Part shown: positions 17,662 to 26,765 of the stretch, in pieces | How the letters are laid out: the number at the start of each line of letters is the position of its first letter | How positions within the stretch are numbered: the first letter of the stretch is position 1 | Source of the DNA: Xanthomonas prunicola | GTDB taxonomy: Bacteria > Pseudomonadota > Gammaproteobacteria > Xanthomonadales > Xanthomonadaceae | Assembly (NCBI RefSeq): GCF_002846205.1 | Contig: NZ_PHKV01000014.1 | Coordinates: 1 to 64,000 of the forward strand | DNA: 64,000 nt | Direction: 5' to 3' | Program-made: the position numbers and the translations under genes | Notes under the pieces: generated by a model | Database searches by the model: none | What the model was told of the DNA's origin: nothing | What the model saw: only the letters and a program-made list of their open reading frames with translations

Positions 17662-19002
17662 ATGTCTACCGCTTCCACTCTCAGCCGCGCCACCCTGTTG
17701 GCCGTCGGTATCGCCGGCGTGCTGGCCGTTGGTCAGGCGCACGGCGCCGCATTCCAGCTGAAGGAAAACAGCGCCAAGGGCCTCGGCCGCGCATTCGCAG
17801 GTTCGGGCAGCGCCCCGGACGATGCCTCCATCATGGTCAACAACCCGGCCGGTATGCGCCAGCTGGACGGTCGCCTGTTCCAGGCCGACGTCAGCGCCAT
17901 CAGCTTCTCGGCCAAATTCCAGCCTGAGTCGGCCAACTACGCCAACGGCGCTCCGGTTTCCGGCGGCAACGGCGGCGATGCCGGCATGATCGCGCCGGTC
18001 CCGGCGATGTACTTCCACGTGCCGTTCGGCGAGAACGACAACATGCACCTGGGCACCTCGCTGACCGTGCCGTTCGGCTTCAAGACCGAATACGACCGCG
18101 ACTGGGTCGGCCGCTACCACGGCACCAAGACCGAGCTGCAGGCGATCGACTTCAACGTCGCGTTCTCCTATGACGTGAACCCGTACGTGTCCTTCGGCGC
18201 CTCGGTGTTCGCCGAGCGTCTGGATATCGACCTGGCCAACGCGGTGGATTTCGGCAGCGTGCTGGCTGCGCGCCGCGTGCCGGGCTTCGCGCCGGGCAGC
18301 GCCGATGGCTACTCGCGCATCAAGGGCGACAGTACCGAAGTGGGCTTCACCCTGGGTGGCTTGTTCAGCATCGATGAGAATACCCACATCGGCTTCAGCT
18401 ACCGCTCGCAGGTGGAACACAAGATCACCGACGGCACCGCCGACTTCACCGTGCCGGGCAGTGCTGCCGCCGTGCTGAGCGTGGCCGCACCGGGCACCTT
18501 CGTCGACACCAAGGGCCGCGCCACCGTCAAATTGCCGGCCAGCGCCACCGCCAGCTTCACCCACAACGTGAACGAGCAGTGGTCGATCATGGCCGACGTC
18601 ACCCGCACCGCCTGGAGCAAGTTCGACCAGGTGACCGTGGATTTCGCCTCCAACCAACCCGACAGCGTGTTGGACTTCTCCTACCGCGACACCACCTTCG
18701 CCTCCATCGGTGCCGACTACCGCATGAGCGATACGGTGACCCTGCGCGGCGGCTTGGCATACGACCAGACCCCGACCACGGCCGACCACCGCGACGTGCG
18801 CGTGCCGGACGCGAGCCGCAAGTGGGTGTCGCTGGGTATGAGCTGGCGTCCGTCGGCGCAGACCGAATACAACTTCGGTTACACCCACCTGTTCACCAGC
18901 GACCCGACCAGCGACACCCGCAGCGCCACCGGCGACCGTCTGGCTGGCAGCTACCACGTGAAGGGCGACGTGCTGGCCGCGTCGATCAATTACAAGTTCT
19001 GA
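17662..19002 (+). CDS. FadL/OmpP1-family outer-membrane transporter
   Basis: This is a 446-residue outer-membrane beta-barrel of the FadL family, expected to let long-chain fatty acids or other hydrophobic molecules cross the outer membrane. The signal peptide ends QAHG-AA (about 26-28). The mature N-terminus AAFQLKENSAKGLGRAFAG and the following NNPAGM are hallmark FadL hatch motifs. The strand-rich body finishes with the aromatic end INYKF, the signal for barrel assembly. ATG 17662 was chosen because GGAGAG lies upstream and the signal peptide begins there; the longer frame from 17563 runs through the leader. The specific substrate cannot be read from the sequence. Confidence 0.9.
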   Translation: MSTASTLSRATLLAVGIAGVLAVGQAHGAAFQLKENSAKGLGRAFAGSGSAPDDASIMVNNPAGMRQLDGRLFQADVSAISFSAKFQPESANYANGAPVSGGNGGDAGMIAPVPAMYFHVPFGENDNMHLGTSLTVPFGFKTEYDRDWVGRYHGTKTELQAIDFNVAFSYDVNPYVSFGASVFAERLDIDLANAVDFGSVLAARRVPGFAPGSADGYSRIKGDSTEVGFTLGGLFSIDENTHIGFSYRSQVEHKITDGTADFTVPGSAAAVLSVAAPGTFVDTKGRATVKLPASATASFTHNVNEQWSIMADVTRTAWSKFDQVTVDFASNQPDSVLDFSYRDTTFASIGADYRMSDTVTLRGGLAYDQTPTTADHRDVRVPDASRKWVSLGMSWRPSAQTEYNFGYTHLFTSDPTSDTRSATGDRLAGSYHVKGDVLAASINYKF

Positions 19003-19027
19003 TCGTCGCAGCACGCATGGTTTGACG

Positions 19028-19053
19028 AAAAACCCCGCTTCGGCGGGGTTTTT
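19028..19053 (+). terminator. Rho-independent terminator after the FadL-type gene
   Basis: AAAAACCCCGC, loop TTCG and GCGGGGTTTTT form a near-perfect hairpin with a T-run, 26 bases after the stop codon. The symmetric A and T runs could let it work on both strands. Confidence 0.93.
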
Positions 19054-19083
19054 CTTTGCCGCTTTGTACGCCCACACGCGACA

Positions 19084-19111
19084 CCGGCAGCCGGCAGCCG
19101 GCAGCCGGCAG
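19084..19111 (+). repeat. Four tandem copies of CCGGCAG
   Basis: A perfect 7-bp unit is repeated four times in the gap before the 2OG oxygenase gene. It is a likely site of copy-number variation between strains. Confidence 0.85.
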
Positions 19112-19269
19112 CACGCGAGGCTGGCAGGACACCCCGCATCCGTGCAGCGCTTCACCACCATGCCCGGTGTCGCAACCTCGCCACGCGCTGGCGCTGTCGA
19201 CAACCTCGTGTGCTGCTCCAACCTGTGCGCACTGCTTGGCGGACGCTGCAGCCGACGCGCCAGATTGCT

Positions 19270-19986
19270 ATGGTCAAGCGCATGAGCCAACCCGACTTCA
19301 TCCAGATCACCGACGACGCCATCTCGCGCGAAGAGTGCGCCGCCATCGTGCAACGCATGCGCCAGAGCCAGCAACTGCATCCGGGCCGCATCGGTGGCGG
19401 TGTGTTCCCAGACCTCAAACACAGCCGCGACCTGCGCATCAGTGGCGTGGCCGGATGGGCTGAAGTGGAAAGCCGCCTGCAGCAGGCGGTGTTCGACGGC
19501 GTGCTCACCTATCTCCGGCAGTATCCGCAGGCCTTGATCTCACCGCTGATGCTGCAAGTGACCACCGCCGATGGCACACCACATCGCCTGGTGGCCGAGG
19601 ACATCGTGCAGATGAGCGAGCAGGCGTTGGGCAATCTGGCGCGCACCTGCCTGCGCCCGGGCGCGATCAATCTGCAGTGGTATACGGCCGACCAGGGTGG
19701 CTACCCGTATTGGCATTGCGAGCTGTATCCGCGCGATGCCAGCGCCGACACGCTGCACCGGCACCTGCTATGGACGCTGTATCTCAACGACGAGTTCGAA
19801 CAGGGCGAAACCGAATTCCTGTTCCAGCAACGCAAGGCCCGCCCACGCACCGGCAGCCTGCTGATCGCCCCGACCGCCTTCACCCATACCCACCGCGGCA
19901 ACCGCCCGGTCGGCGGCGACAAGTTCATCGCGACGAGCTGGATCCTGTTTCAGTCGGCGCAAGCGCTGTATGGCTCGGCGCAGTGA
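19270..19986 (+). CDS. 2-oxoglutarate/Fe(II)-dependent oxygenase-like protein
   Basis: This is a soluble protein of 238 residues resembling prolyl-hydroxylase-type 2OG-Fe(II) dioxygenases. The iron facial triad can be read as H149 and E151 in YWHCELYP with a distal histidine in FTHTHRGNRP (206 or 208); the arginine just after it (209 or 212) would hold 2-oxoglutarate. Glu replaces the more common Asp of HxD. The segment LLWTLYLNDEFEQGETEFLFQ matches the core strands of the double-stranded beta helix. Starts at 19270 and 19282 are both possible and neither has a good ribosome binding site. The substrate is unknown. It lies between the FadL-type gene and the LexA-controlled radical-SAM gene, with no sign of an operon. 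Confidence 0.78.
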   Translation: MVKRMSQPDFIQITDDAISREECAAIVQRMRQSQQLHPGRIGGGVFPDLKHSRDLRISGVAGWAEVESRLQQAVFDGVLTYLRQYPQALISPLMLQVTTADGTPHRLVAEDIVQMSEQALGNLARTCLRPGAINLQWYTADQGGYPYWHCELYPRDASADTLHRHLLWTLYLNDEFEQGETEFLFQQRKARPRTGSLLIAPTAFTHTHRGNRPVGGDKFIATSWILFQSAQALYGSAQ

Positions 19987-20195
19987 TTCGGGATTGGCTA
20001 AGCGCGCATGGTCGGTTTGTTGAGCATCCGGTCTGGCCACTGTTGCAGCGACGCGATGTGTTTTGAAGACCGATGGGCACTGCGAGCTGAGTGCCGACAC
20101 ACGGCGTGCTCACGTTTGCTTTGCGCACCGTCGCGCTGCCTGTGCGGTCGCACGATGGGTCCGCTTCATTGCGGAGTGTCTGACTTGCGGTACGC

Positions 20196-20219
20196 GTTGT
20201 TAGCATTAATACTAACAAC
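20196..20219 (+). promoter_or_regulatory. LexA-type operator abutting the radical-SAM start
   Basis: A 24-base inverted repeat with arms GTTGTTAG and CTAACAAC around ATTAAT ends on the base before the ATG at 20220. Positions 20200-20214 match exactly TTAG-N6-TACTA, the LexA motif described for Xylella and Xanthomonas. Binding here would block transcription directly. Confidence 0.75.
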
Positions 20220-21350
20220 ATGCGAACGAAGCTTCCCAACGCGAGCACGCCCAATCCAACCGATCGAGATGTCCGCAGCTCGCGAACGGTGATCAAGGGC
20301 CGCGGCACCACTGCCTACGTGCCCGGTCGCTTCTCGGTCACCACTGCCACGGAGATCGACGACGGGTGGGACACCTTCGACGCCGAGGCCGAGACTGCCG
20401 TTCGTCCCAAGACCGTGGTGGCCGAAGAAGTCGCACGCAGCATCATCAGCCGCAACAACTCGCCCGACATTGGGTTTTCGCAGTCGGTGAACCCGTACCG
20501 CGGCTGTGAGCACGGCTGCGTGTACTGCTTTGCCAGGCCATCGCACGCGTATCTGGATCTGTCGCCCGGCCTGGATTTCGAAACGCGGATCTTCGCCAAG
20601 CCCAACGCTGCAGCCCTGCTGCGTGCAGAAATCGCACGCCCGTCCTACCAGTGCTCGCCGATCGCGTTGGGGATCAATACCGATGCCTACCAGCCGACCG
20701 AGCGGCGCCTGGGTATTTCCCGGCAATGCCTGGACGTCCTGGCAGAGGCCCGGCATCCCGTCAGCTTCGTGACCAAGGCAGCATTGATCGAACGCGACCT
20801 CGATGTGCTTGCCGGGATGGCGCAGCACAACCTGGTGTCGGTGTATTTCTCGGTCACCACGCTCGACAATCGTCTTGCGGCAAAGATGGAGCCGCGCGCC
20901 GCGGGGCCGCACGCACGGCTACGCGCCATGCAGACGCTACACGCTGCCGGCGTGCCGGTCGGCGTCCTGGTCGCTCCGGTGATCCCGATGATCAACGACA
21001 AGGAACTCGAGCGCATCCTGGAAGCGGCCGCGGCCCATGGCGCACGCTCGGCCGGATACGTGTTGCTGCGCTTGCCGCACGAGCTCACCCAGGTATGGCG
21101 CGAGTGGCTTGAGCTGCATTACCCGGATCGCGCCAAGCATGTCATGAGCCTGATCCAGCAGATGCGTGGCGGCAAGGACTACGACAGTCGCTTCGGCAAG
21201 CGCATGGTTGGCGAAGGCCCGTTTGCAGAGCTGATCGCGCAACGGTTTTCCATCGCGTATCGGCGCCTTGGATTCGGGCGATTGCCAAGGCTCGATACCA
21301 CGCAGTTCCGTCCGCCCAAACCGGACACGCCGCAATTGGATTTGTTTTGA
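20220..21350 (+). CDS. PA0069-family radical SAM protein, SOS-type promoter
   Basis: This 376-residue protein belongs to the PA0069 family of radical SAM enzymes, distantly related to spore photoproduct lyase. The [4Fe-4S]/SAM motif is C96-x3-C100-x2-C103 in GCEHGCVYC. Downstream, LGINTDAYQPTE, SFVTKAALIERD and VSVYFSVTTLD match the TIM-barrel core. Pseudomonas PA0069 belongs to the LexA regulon, and here a LexA-type box directly precedes the start, which supports a DNA-damage role. If the ATG at 20220 is right, almost no leader is left for a ribosome binding site, so the mRNA may be leaderless; an alternative GTG at 20289 lies right before the conserved IKGRG core. The exact reaction is unknown. 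Confidence 0.87.
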   Translation: MRTKLPNASTPNPTDRDVRSSRTVIKGRGTTAYVPGRFSVTTATEIDDGWDTFDAEAETAVRPKTVVAEEVARSIISRNNSPDIGFSQSVNPYRGCEHGCVYCFARPSHAYLDLSPGLDFETRIFAKPNAAALLRAEIARPSYQCSPIALGINTDAYQPTERRLGISRQCLDVLAEARHPVSFVTKAALIERDLDVLAGMAQHNLVSVYFSVTTLDNRLAAKMEPRAAGPHARLRAMQTLHAAGVPVGVLVAPVIPMINDKELERILEAAAAHGARSAGYVLLRLPHELTQVWREWLELHYPDRAKHVMSLIQQMRGGKDYDSRFGKRMVGEGPFAELIAQRFSIAYRRLGFGRLPRLDTTQFRPPKPDTPQLDLF

Positions 21351-21473
21351 TCTTGTCGGTGCTGCGGTGCCCGCTTCGACATGGGCTTCGACACGCGTGC
21401 GCCGTAGGTTCGACCCGAAGACGGCAACGTTGCGCGATCGCCGGCAACACCCTGCAACACGTCCAGCAGGTGG

Positions 21474-21839
21474 CTACAACGTGATGCCGTGGAAGGGTTG
21501 CAGCACGATATCGGCAATGGCCGAACGTCCGACCTCGAACGCTTCTTGATACTGCGCGTCGGCAATCATGTGCTTGAAGGCAGATCGACTCGGGTACTGC
21601 ACCAGCGTCACCGCATCCCACGCCTGCGCCTGTCCCGCGGTCAGCACCGGCAGGCCATCGCCGCTGAAGACGATGCGTGCGCCAAACCGGGCAAGAATCG
21701 GCTCGGCCAGTCGTAGATACTGGTGATAGCGCTGGCGGCCACCATCGGGCTCGAAGCGAATCAGGTTCAACATGCCGATCGCCAAAGTGTCCTCGTTGTC
21801 CAGGAATGCACCGAGCGCATCAGGTGAAAACGCAACCAT
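21474..21839 (-). CDS. DUF1330-like protein
   Basis: This is a small soluble protein of 121 residues from ATG 21839, with AAGGAG 6 bases upstream. It resembles DUF1330/dimeric alpha-beta barrel proteins: MLNLIRFEPDGG, YLRLAEPILARFGARIVFSGDG and LVQYPSRSAFKHMIAD are the recognisable segments. No enzymatic function is established. It lies 49 bases downstream of the WYL regulator gene in the same direction, so the two probably form an operon. Confidence 0.8.
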   Translation of the reverse strand: MVAFSPDALGAFLDNEDTLAIGMLNLIRFEPDGGRQRYHQYLRLAEPILARFGARIVFSGDGLPVLTAGQAQAWDAVTLVQYPSRSAFKHMIADAQYQEAFEVGRSAIADIVLQPFHGITL

Positions 21840-21888
21840 GTAGATCTCCTTGGTCTGGCTTCCTCGGAAGGGAAGCGGCCAACAAACG

Positions 21889-22608
21889 CTAGCGTTGCGT
21901 CGTGCCAGAAACTGTCAGCAGCGAACGCCAGTCCCGATCCTGTTGCCGCCATTGTTTCACCAGCGCTTGGCGCGACTGCGGATAACGCTCTTCCAGCAGT
22001 GCCTGCACATGCAAGCGATCGACACGGAAATGCCGAAAGGCGACACGGCGCTCACACCAGGCCGCCAGGACGCGTACCTCGTCGAAGTAGACCAGGGCGA
22101 TCGGCCAGACGATGCGCTCCGACGGCGCGTTTTGCGCATCGACATAGCCAATCGCGAGTTTGCATTGCCGACGGATGGCATCGCGCAATACGGCAGTTTG
22201 CGGGTGGTCGGTCCGCTCGGATGTGGAGGCGGCGGTGAGAATCGCCGGCGGCGCCATGTCTGTGCCCGCGCCATGCTTTCTGGCCGATAGGATCTTCGTC
22301 AAAGCGCTTTCACCGCATGTGGCCAATGCAGGATCGGCCCGTTGTCTGACCCAATCCAGGCCAAGCATGACCGCATCCAGTTCCTCCTGCGAGAAGGCGA
22401 GCGGCGGCAGGAAAAATCCCGGTTTCAGATAATAGCCAACGCCGGCTTGTCCCTCCAACGGCGCACCGAGCGCGCGCAAGGTGTCGATATCCCGGTAGAC
22501 GCTCCGCTGCGATACACCCAACTCGGAGGCCAACGCAGCTGCCGACACCGGCAATCTATGCGCACGCAACAGGCCGAGCAATTCAAACAGGCGAGTTGTC
22601 CTGGACAT
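21889..22608 (-). CDS. YafY-type transcriptional regulator (HTH + WYL)
   Basis: This is a DNA-binding regulator of 239 residues. The N-terminal winged helix (about 5-60) includes LGVSQRSVYRDIDTLRALGAP, a typical HTH_11 recognition region. The rest is a WYL-type ligand domain, with RKLAIGYVDAQN-like strands and the VWPIALVYFDEVRVLAAWCE segment where the W-Y-L side chains normally sit. WYL regulators bind small molecules or nucleic acids. Its likely target is its own operon with the DUF1330-like gene downstream. The ligand is unknown. Confidence 0.87.
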   Translation of the reverse strand: MSRTTRLFELLGLLRAHRLPVSAAALASELGVSQRSVYRDIDTLRALGAPLEGQAGVGYYLKPGFFLPPLAFSQEELDAVMLGLDWVRQRADPALATCGESALTKILSARKHGAGTDMAPPAILTAASTSERTDHPQTAVLRDAIRRQCKLAIGYVDAQNAPSERIVWPIALVYFDEVRVLAAWCERRVAFRHFRVDRLHVQALLEERYPQSRQALVKQWRQQDRDWRSLLTVSGTTQR

Positions 22609-22940
22609 CCATCAGCCTTCGCGCGGCAGCCTTGTTTCCCGCGCGCATCGTAGCGTGCCGGCAAGGCCGGCCTTGGTTGTCACCGCAGCGCTGCCGCGCG
22701 TTTGTCGATCTTCGATGCAGCGCGATCCAGCGATGCCTAGCGGGTGACATGCACGCTGAGATAGGCATGGGCAAGAGGCCGACGGTACCGGAGGGGGCAC
22801 GTGTAGCGCCTGCCTGATGGGCGGCAGGACGAGCAAAGCGGTATTGGCAGCGTTGGGGAGGCTCTGCTGCTGCCGTCGCGTCGGTCACACGGGCAGCCTG
22901 CGGTCATCGCAACGCGGCGTGCGCCCCGTAGAATCCGCGC
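22609..22940. other. Divergent intergenic region, WYL regulator / cardiolipin synthase
   Basis: These 332 bases should hold promoters for both flanking genes. I see only small GC-rich hairpins, such as GCCGGCAAGGCCGGC near 22658, and no convincing promoter or operator. Confidence 0.4.
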
Positions 22941-24401
22941 ATGTTCGCATTTGCACAGAGCGCGTGGGATTGGCTGGCCAACGCTCCCCACCTTGAAGCG
23001 CTCCTTCTCGCCGCCTATGTGCTGTACCTGCTGTGGATCGCCGGCTGGATCGTGCTGCAAAAGCGCGAGCCGGTGGCCACGCTGAGCTGGGTGCTGTCGC
23101 TGGCGGCATTGCCGTACTTGGGACTGCTGATCTACTACTGGCTGGGTCCGCAAAAGGTCAAACGGCAGCGGCTGCGGCGCGGACGCTCGCGCTCGGGCAT
23201 GGAGAGCTACAGCAGCGTCTGCCCTCCGGATGCCGACTGCACCGAGCTGGCCAAGATCGCCCAGTCCACCACCGGGCTGGCGCCCAGCAGCGCCACCGAA
23301 GTGCATTGGCTGGTCGATGGCGCTGCCACGTACGGCGCCATCATCGAAGCGATTGGTCATGCGCGCGACCATATCCATCTGGAGTACTACATCTTCCAGC
23401 CCGACCACAGCGGCACCGCGATCTGCGATGCGCTGATGGAACGTGCCCGTGCCGGGGTCAAGGTGCGCCTGCTGATGGATGCGATCGGCTCATCGGCGAT
23501 GACCCGACGCGCCTTGCGCACGCTGCGCGAGGCCGGGGTAGAAACCGCCTGGTTCCATCCCTCGCAGTTGCTCAAGCCATTCAAGCGGCCGTGGTTGAAC
23601 CTGCGCACCCACCGCAAGGTGATCGTGATCGATGGCCGCGTCGGCTTCACCGGCGGCATCAACGTCACCGACGACGAGAACGAGCAGGTGCGTCACGATG
23701 CCTATCGCGATCTGCACGTGCGCCTGCAGGGCCATGTGGTGCGCAGCCTGCAGCTGGTGTTCCTGGAAGACTGGCTCTATGCCACCGGCCAGGGCCGCGC
23801 GGCCTTCCACGGCCAGCAGCTATGGCCCGACGATGTGCCCACCCGTGCGCAGGGCACGGTGGATGCGCAGGTGCTGGTGTCCGGCCCGGATTCGTCCTGG
23901 GAAGCGATCCACCGCCTGATGGTCGCAGCCATCCATGAGGCCAAGCACCGGGTGTGGCTGGTTACCCCGTATTTCGTGCCCGGCGAAGCCGCGCGCATGG
24001 CGCTGACCTCGGCCGCGCTCGGCGGGCTGGACGTGCGCCTGCTGGTGCCGCGGGTGAGCGATTCGCGCCTGGTCACTTATGCGGCACGCTCGTATTTCGA
24101 CGAGCTGCTGGAAGCCGGCGTGCGCATCTACGAATACGGTCCGCGCATGCTGCATACCAAGGCGCTATTGGCCGACAACGACGTCTGCATCGTCGGCAGC
24201 GCCAATTTCGACAGCCGCAGCTTCCGGCTCAATTTCGAATTGTCGATGCTGTTCCGCGACCAGGCGGTGGCGGCGGAGATGGCCGGGCTGATCGGCACCG
24301 ACATGGCACAGGCGCAGGAAGTGCGCTTTGTGCGGCATCGGCCGTTATGGCGTTCACGCCTGCCGGAAGCGTTCGCGCGGCTGTTGTCGCCGCTGCTCTG
24401 A
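22941..24401 (+). CDS. cls: Cardiolipin synthase
   Basis: This inner-membrane phospholipase D-type enzyme joins two phosphatidylglycerols into cardiolipin plus glycerol. It has 486 residues, a normal length. Two N-terminal transmembrane helices (about 20-40 and 48-68) are followed by a basic linker and two HKD catalytic motifs: H224/K226/D231 (HRKVIVID) and H405/K407/D412 (HTKALLADND). Each motif is followed by the usual GG or GSANFDSRS segment. Several Cls paralogues exist in bacteria and the sequence alone does not tell which one this is. A small membrane protein gene and pdxJ follow in the same direction. Confidence 0.94.
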   Translation: MFAFAQSAWDWLANAPHLEALLLAAYVLYLLWIAGWIVLQKREPVATLSWVLSLAALPYLGLLIYYWLGPQKVKRQRLRRGRSRSGMESYSSVCPPDADCTELAKIAQSTTGLAPSSATEVHWLVDGAATYGAIIEAIGHARDHIHLEYYIFQPDHSGTAICDALMERARAGVKVRLLMDAIGSSAMTRRALRTLREAGVETAWFHPSQLLKPFKRPWLNLRTHRKVIVIDGRVGFTGGINVTDDENEQVRHDAYRDLHVRLQGHVVRSLQLVFLEDWLYATGQGRAAFHGQQLWPDDVPTRAQGTVDAQVLVSGPDSSWEAIHRLMVAAIHEAKHRVWLVTPYFVPGEAARMALTSAALGGLDVRLLVPRVSDSRLVTYAARSYFDELLEAGVRIYEYGPRMLHTKALLADNDVCIVGSANFDSRSFRLNFELSMLFRDQAVAAEMAGLIGTDMAQAQEVRFVRHRPLWRSRLPEAFARLLSPLL

Positions 24402-24475
24402 CCAACGGCGCGGCGCCCACATGGAACCGCGCCGTGCCCGGCGCTACACTGCGGCCACTCAACGGGGAGCTCGTC

Positions 24476-24745
24476 ATGCACTGGCTGTTTCTGCTTATGG
24501 CACTGGGTGCGCTGGTGCTGGCCTTCAGCACGCCGCACGTGTGGTTGCTGGTGGTTTCGCTGCTGGTGGCGTTGCTGCTGCTGCTGTTGTGGACGCGCGG
24601 CTGGTTCGCCTCGCGCATGGACGACACCCAGCGCGATACCCGCAGCATGATCGATCCGGCCGAGCTGCGCCGCCTGCGCGAGCTGGCAGAAGCACGCAAG
24701 TCGGCCGCGCTGGCCGCTGCGCGCGACAGCGAGCCGCAGGCCTGA
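24476..24745 (+). CDS. Small two-helix membrane protein
   Basis: This encodes 89 residues from ATG 24476, behind GGGGAG with 6-base spacing. Two adjacent hydrophobic helices (about 2-17 and 21-40, Leu-rich) are followed by a charged cytoplasmic tail with a helical [20 protein letters not shown] segment. I do not recognise a family. It lies between cls (75 bases upstream) and pdxJ (10 bases downstream), so it is probably co-transcribed with pdxJ. Confidence 0.7.
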   Translation: MHWLFLLMALGALVLAFSTPHVWLLVVSLLVALLLLLLWTRGWFASRMDDTQRDTRSMIDPAELRRLRELAEARKSAALAAARDSEPQA

Positions 24746-24755
24746 CGGCGACCGC

Positions 24756-25523
24756 ATGACCACCCAGCTCAGCGTCAACGTCAACAAGATCGCGGTGCTG
24801 CGCAATTCGCGCGGCGGCACCGACCCGGACGTGGTGCAGGCTGCACGCACCTGCATCGCCGCCGGTGCGCACGGCATCACCGTGCACCCGCGCCCGGACC
24901 AACGTCATATCCGTGCCGACGACGTCTTCGCACTCAGCGCGCTGACGCGTGAGCATGCGGTGGAATTCAATATCGAAGGCAACCCGTTCGCACCGCCACG
25001 CGCGGGCTATCCGGGGTTGCTGGCGTTATGCCGTGCCACGCGCCCGGAGCAGATCACCCTGGTACCGGATGGCGACGGGCAACTGACCTCCGACCACGGC
25101 TTCGATTTTACGCAGGACACCACCCAACTTGCCGCGCTGATCGCCACGTTCAAGGCCCTCGGTAGCCGTGTCAGCCTGTTCGTGGATGCCGGCAACCCGG
25201 ACATCGCCCGCGCGGCCGCACTTGGCGCAGATCGCATCGAGTTGTACACCGGCCCGTATGCCCACGCGCATGCCAGCGGGCAGGCAGCTACCGCATTGGC
25301 ACTGTTCGCCGATGCCGCGCAGCATGCCGGTGCCGCCGGCCTGGGCGTCAATGCCGGACACGATTTATCGCAAACCAATCTCGGCGATTTTCTCGCCGCT
25401 GTGCCGGGTGTGCTCGAAGTGTCCATTGGCCACGCCTTGATCAGCGAAGCCCTGTATCAAGGATTGGAGGCGAGCGTGCGCGGCTACGTCGACATTCTGC
25501 ATGGCAGCCACGTCAGCGCTTGA
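24756..25523 (+). CDS. pdxJ: Pyridoxine 5'-phosphate synthase
   Basis: PdxJ condenses 1-deoxyxylulose 5-phosphate with 3-amino-2-oxopropyl phosphate to make pyridoxine 5'-phosphate, the last ring-closing step of the DXP-dependent vitamin B6 pathway. It has 255 residues. Family motifs are clear: [17 protein letters not shown] at the start, [43 protein letters not shown] and [13 protein letters not shown]. The gene begins 10 bases after the small membrane protein gene. Confidence 0.96.
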   Translation: MTTQLSVNVNKIAVLRNSRGGTDPDVVQAARTCIAAGAHGITVHPRPDQRHIRADDVFALSALTREHAVEFNIEGNPFAPPRAGYPGLLALCRATRPEQITLVPDGDGQLTSDHGFDFTQDTTQLAALIATFKALGSRVSLFVDAGNPDIARAAALGADRIELYTGPYAHAHASGQAATALALFADAAQHAGAAGLGVNAGHDLSQTNLGDFLAAVPGVLEVSIGHALISEALYQGLEASVRGYVDILHGSHVSA

Positions 25524-25689
25524 GTTCATGCGGTAACGTCGGTGTCCGCTGATCCATCCCTGTGTTGACGATCCATGCATCTACGTGCGGTGTGTGCTGG
25601 ACAGGAACATGACGACGGGCGTTTCGTTAGTTATTGCGACCTGCGAGTAACACCGTTAATCGCTCGCCGTGCCTGGGAGCGTTCAAAGA

Positions 25690-25720
25690 CGCGATGCGGC
25701 GCCTGGGCGACCGCATCGCG
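25690..25720. terminator. 10-bp inverted repeat between pdxJ and the third exbD
   Basis: CGCGATGCGG and CCGCATCGCG are perfect arms around an 11-base loop, in the gap where pdxJ and the minus-strand exbD paralogue converge. It lacks a T-run, so a terminator role is only plausible. Confidence 0.5.
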
Positions 25721-25771
25721 CGTTGTTGCATTCACTGCGCGTGATCAGTGCAACGCGCTCTGGGAACACCA

Positions 25772-26179
25772 TTACTGCACGAAGGCGATGCGCTGCACCT
25801 GCGCGTTCTTTGCGGCCGCCAGCACGCCAGCCATCGCTGCATACTCGGCATCCGCACTTGCCGCGATGCGTAGTTCTGGCTGATTTCCGGCGGTTTCCTG
25901 CATCTGCTCGATTAGCCTGGACTGGAGTTGCTGCAGCGTCACTGGACTGGCATTCCAGAACAGTTGGCCGTCGGCATCCACGCGCAATGCGATGGGTGCG
26001 GGTGGCTCCGGCCGTGTCGTCGCTTGCGAACTGTGCTGCGGCAAATCGACCGTGATGGTTCGCGTCACCATCGGCGCGGTCACGATGAAGATAATCAACA
26101 ACACCAACATGACATCCACCAACGGCGTGACATTGATCTCCGCCAGTGGTCCCCGATTCCCTGCCATACTGAAAGCCAT
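25772..26179 (-). CDS. Third ExbD-like protein, separate from the tonB operon
   Basis: This is an ExbD/TolR-family inner-membrane protein of 135 residues from ATG 26179, which follows GGAGG. It has a single N-terminal helix, with the proton-path aspartate in [19 protein letters not shown], and a periplasmic domain. It is a diverged relative of the ExbD at 26766-27179: the shared [17 protein letters not shown] start and PELRI..ADAEY.AMA.VLAAAKN end point to duplication. Unlike that copy it is cut off from the operon by a strong terminator and 586 bases, so it needs its own promoter. It could form alternative complexes with ExbB. Confidence 0.87.
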   Translation of the reverse strand: MAFSMAGNRGPLAEINVTPLVDVMLVLLIIFIVTAPMVTRTITVDLPQHSSQATTRPEPPAPIALRVDADGQLFWNASPVTLQQLQSRLIEQMQETAGNQPELRIAASADAEYAAMAGVLAAAKNAQVQRIAFVQ

Positions 26180-26691
26180 GACTGCCTCCGGTGCTGTTGT
26201 GATCGTGGGTGCTGCATGGCCGAGCATACACCTGCCACCAACGCCAGCAACTCAAACGCAAGACCGCACTCAAGCCCAGCGGCTCCCTGCAGAGCGCAGC
26301 ATCGTCAGGGCAACGGGAGACCTGCTCGTTGTTGAATGCATCGAAGGGCTGGGGCAAATCCATGCAGGAACGATAAGACGATCACGTCGGCTGTCGATCG
26401 TTCACGACTCGCTGGCTGGCAGACGGACGTCGGGGTGATGTCACGCTATGCAGCAGCGAAAGATCCACCCGTCATACGTCTCGCTGGCAGACGACACGGC
26501 AAAAAGCCTTCGCATAATTAATGCGCGTAGGGGCTGGTTTTCGCGCCAATCCAATCATTGCGTGCCCACTGGGCTGCTCACCATCTGAAAGCGAATCACC
26601 GCAGCGCTTTACTGCAGCTCTCGCTCATTGGCTAGGGCGCAATGTGATCGAGATCGCTGCACCACAGGCATGGTTGCACTACGCACACAGC
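26180..26691. other. Leader region of the third exbD
   Basis: This stretch separates the third exbD from the terminator of the main operon and should carry its promoter. A near-palindrome, CGCAT-AATTA-ATGCG, at 26511-26525 is the only structured site seen. No gene is supported here. Confidence 0.45.
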
Positions 26692-26722
26692 AAAAAAAAA
26701 CGCCACCGTTTCCGGTGGCGTT
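26692..26722 (-). terminator. Rho-independent terminator of the tonB-exbB-exbD operon
   Basis: Read on the minus strand, CGCCACCG, a four-base loop and CGGTGGCG are followed by nine Ts. It lies 43 bases after the stop of exbD2. Confidence 0.95.
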
Positions 26723-26765
26723 GCAGTCGCGTCATGACTGTTGTGTTGCGGTCTTGCAGATACGT

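Noticed and set aside
19084-19111. CRISPR-like repeat
   Set aside because: The unit is 7 bases in direct tandem with no spacers, so it is a simple tandem repeat.
17653-19422. Minus-strand frame of 589 codons over the FadL-type gene
   Set aside because: It is a shadow of the beta-barrel gene, with no domain or ribosome binding site.
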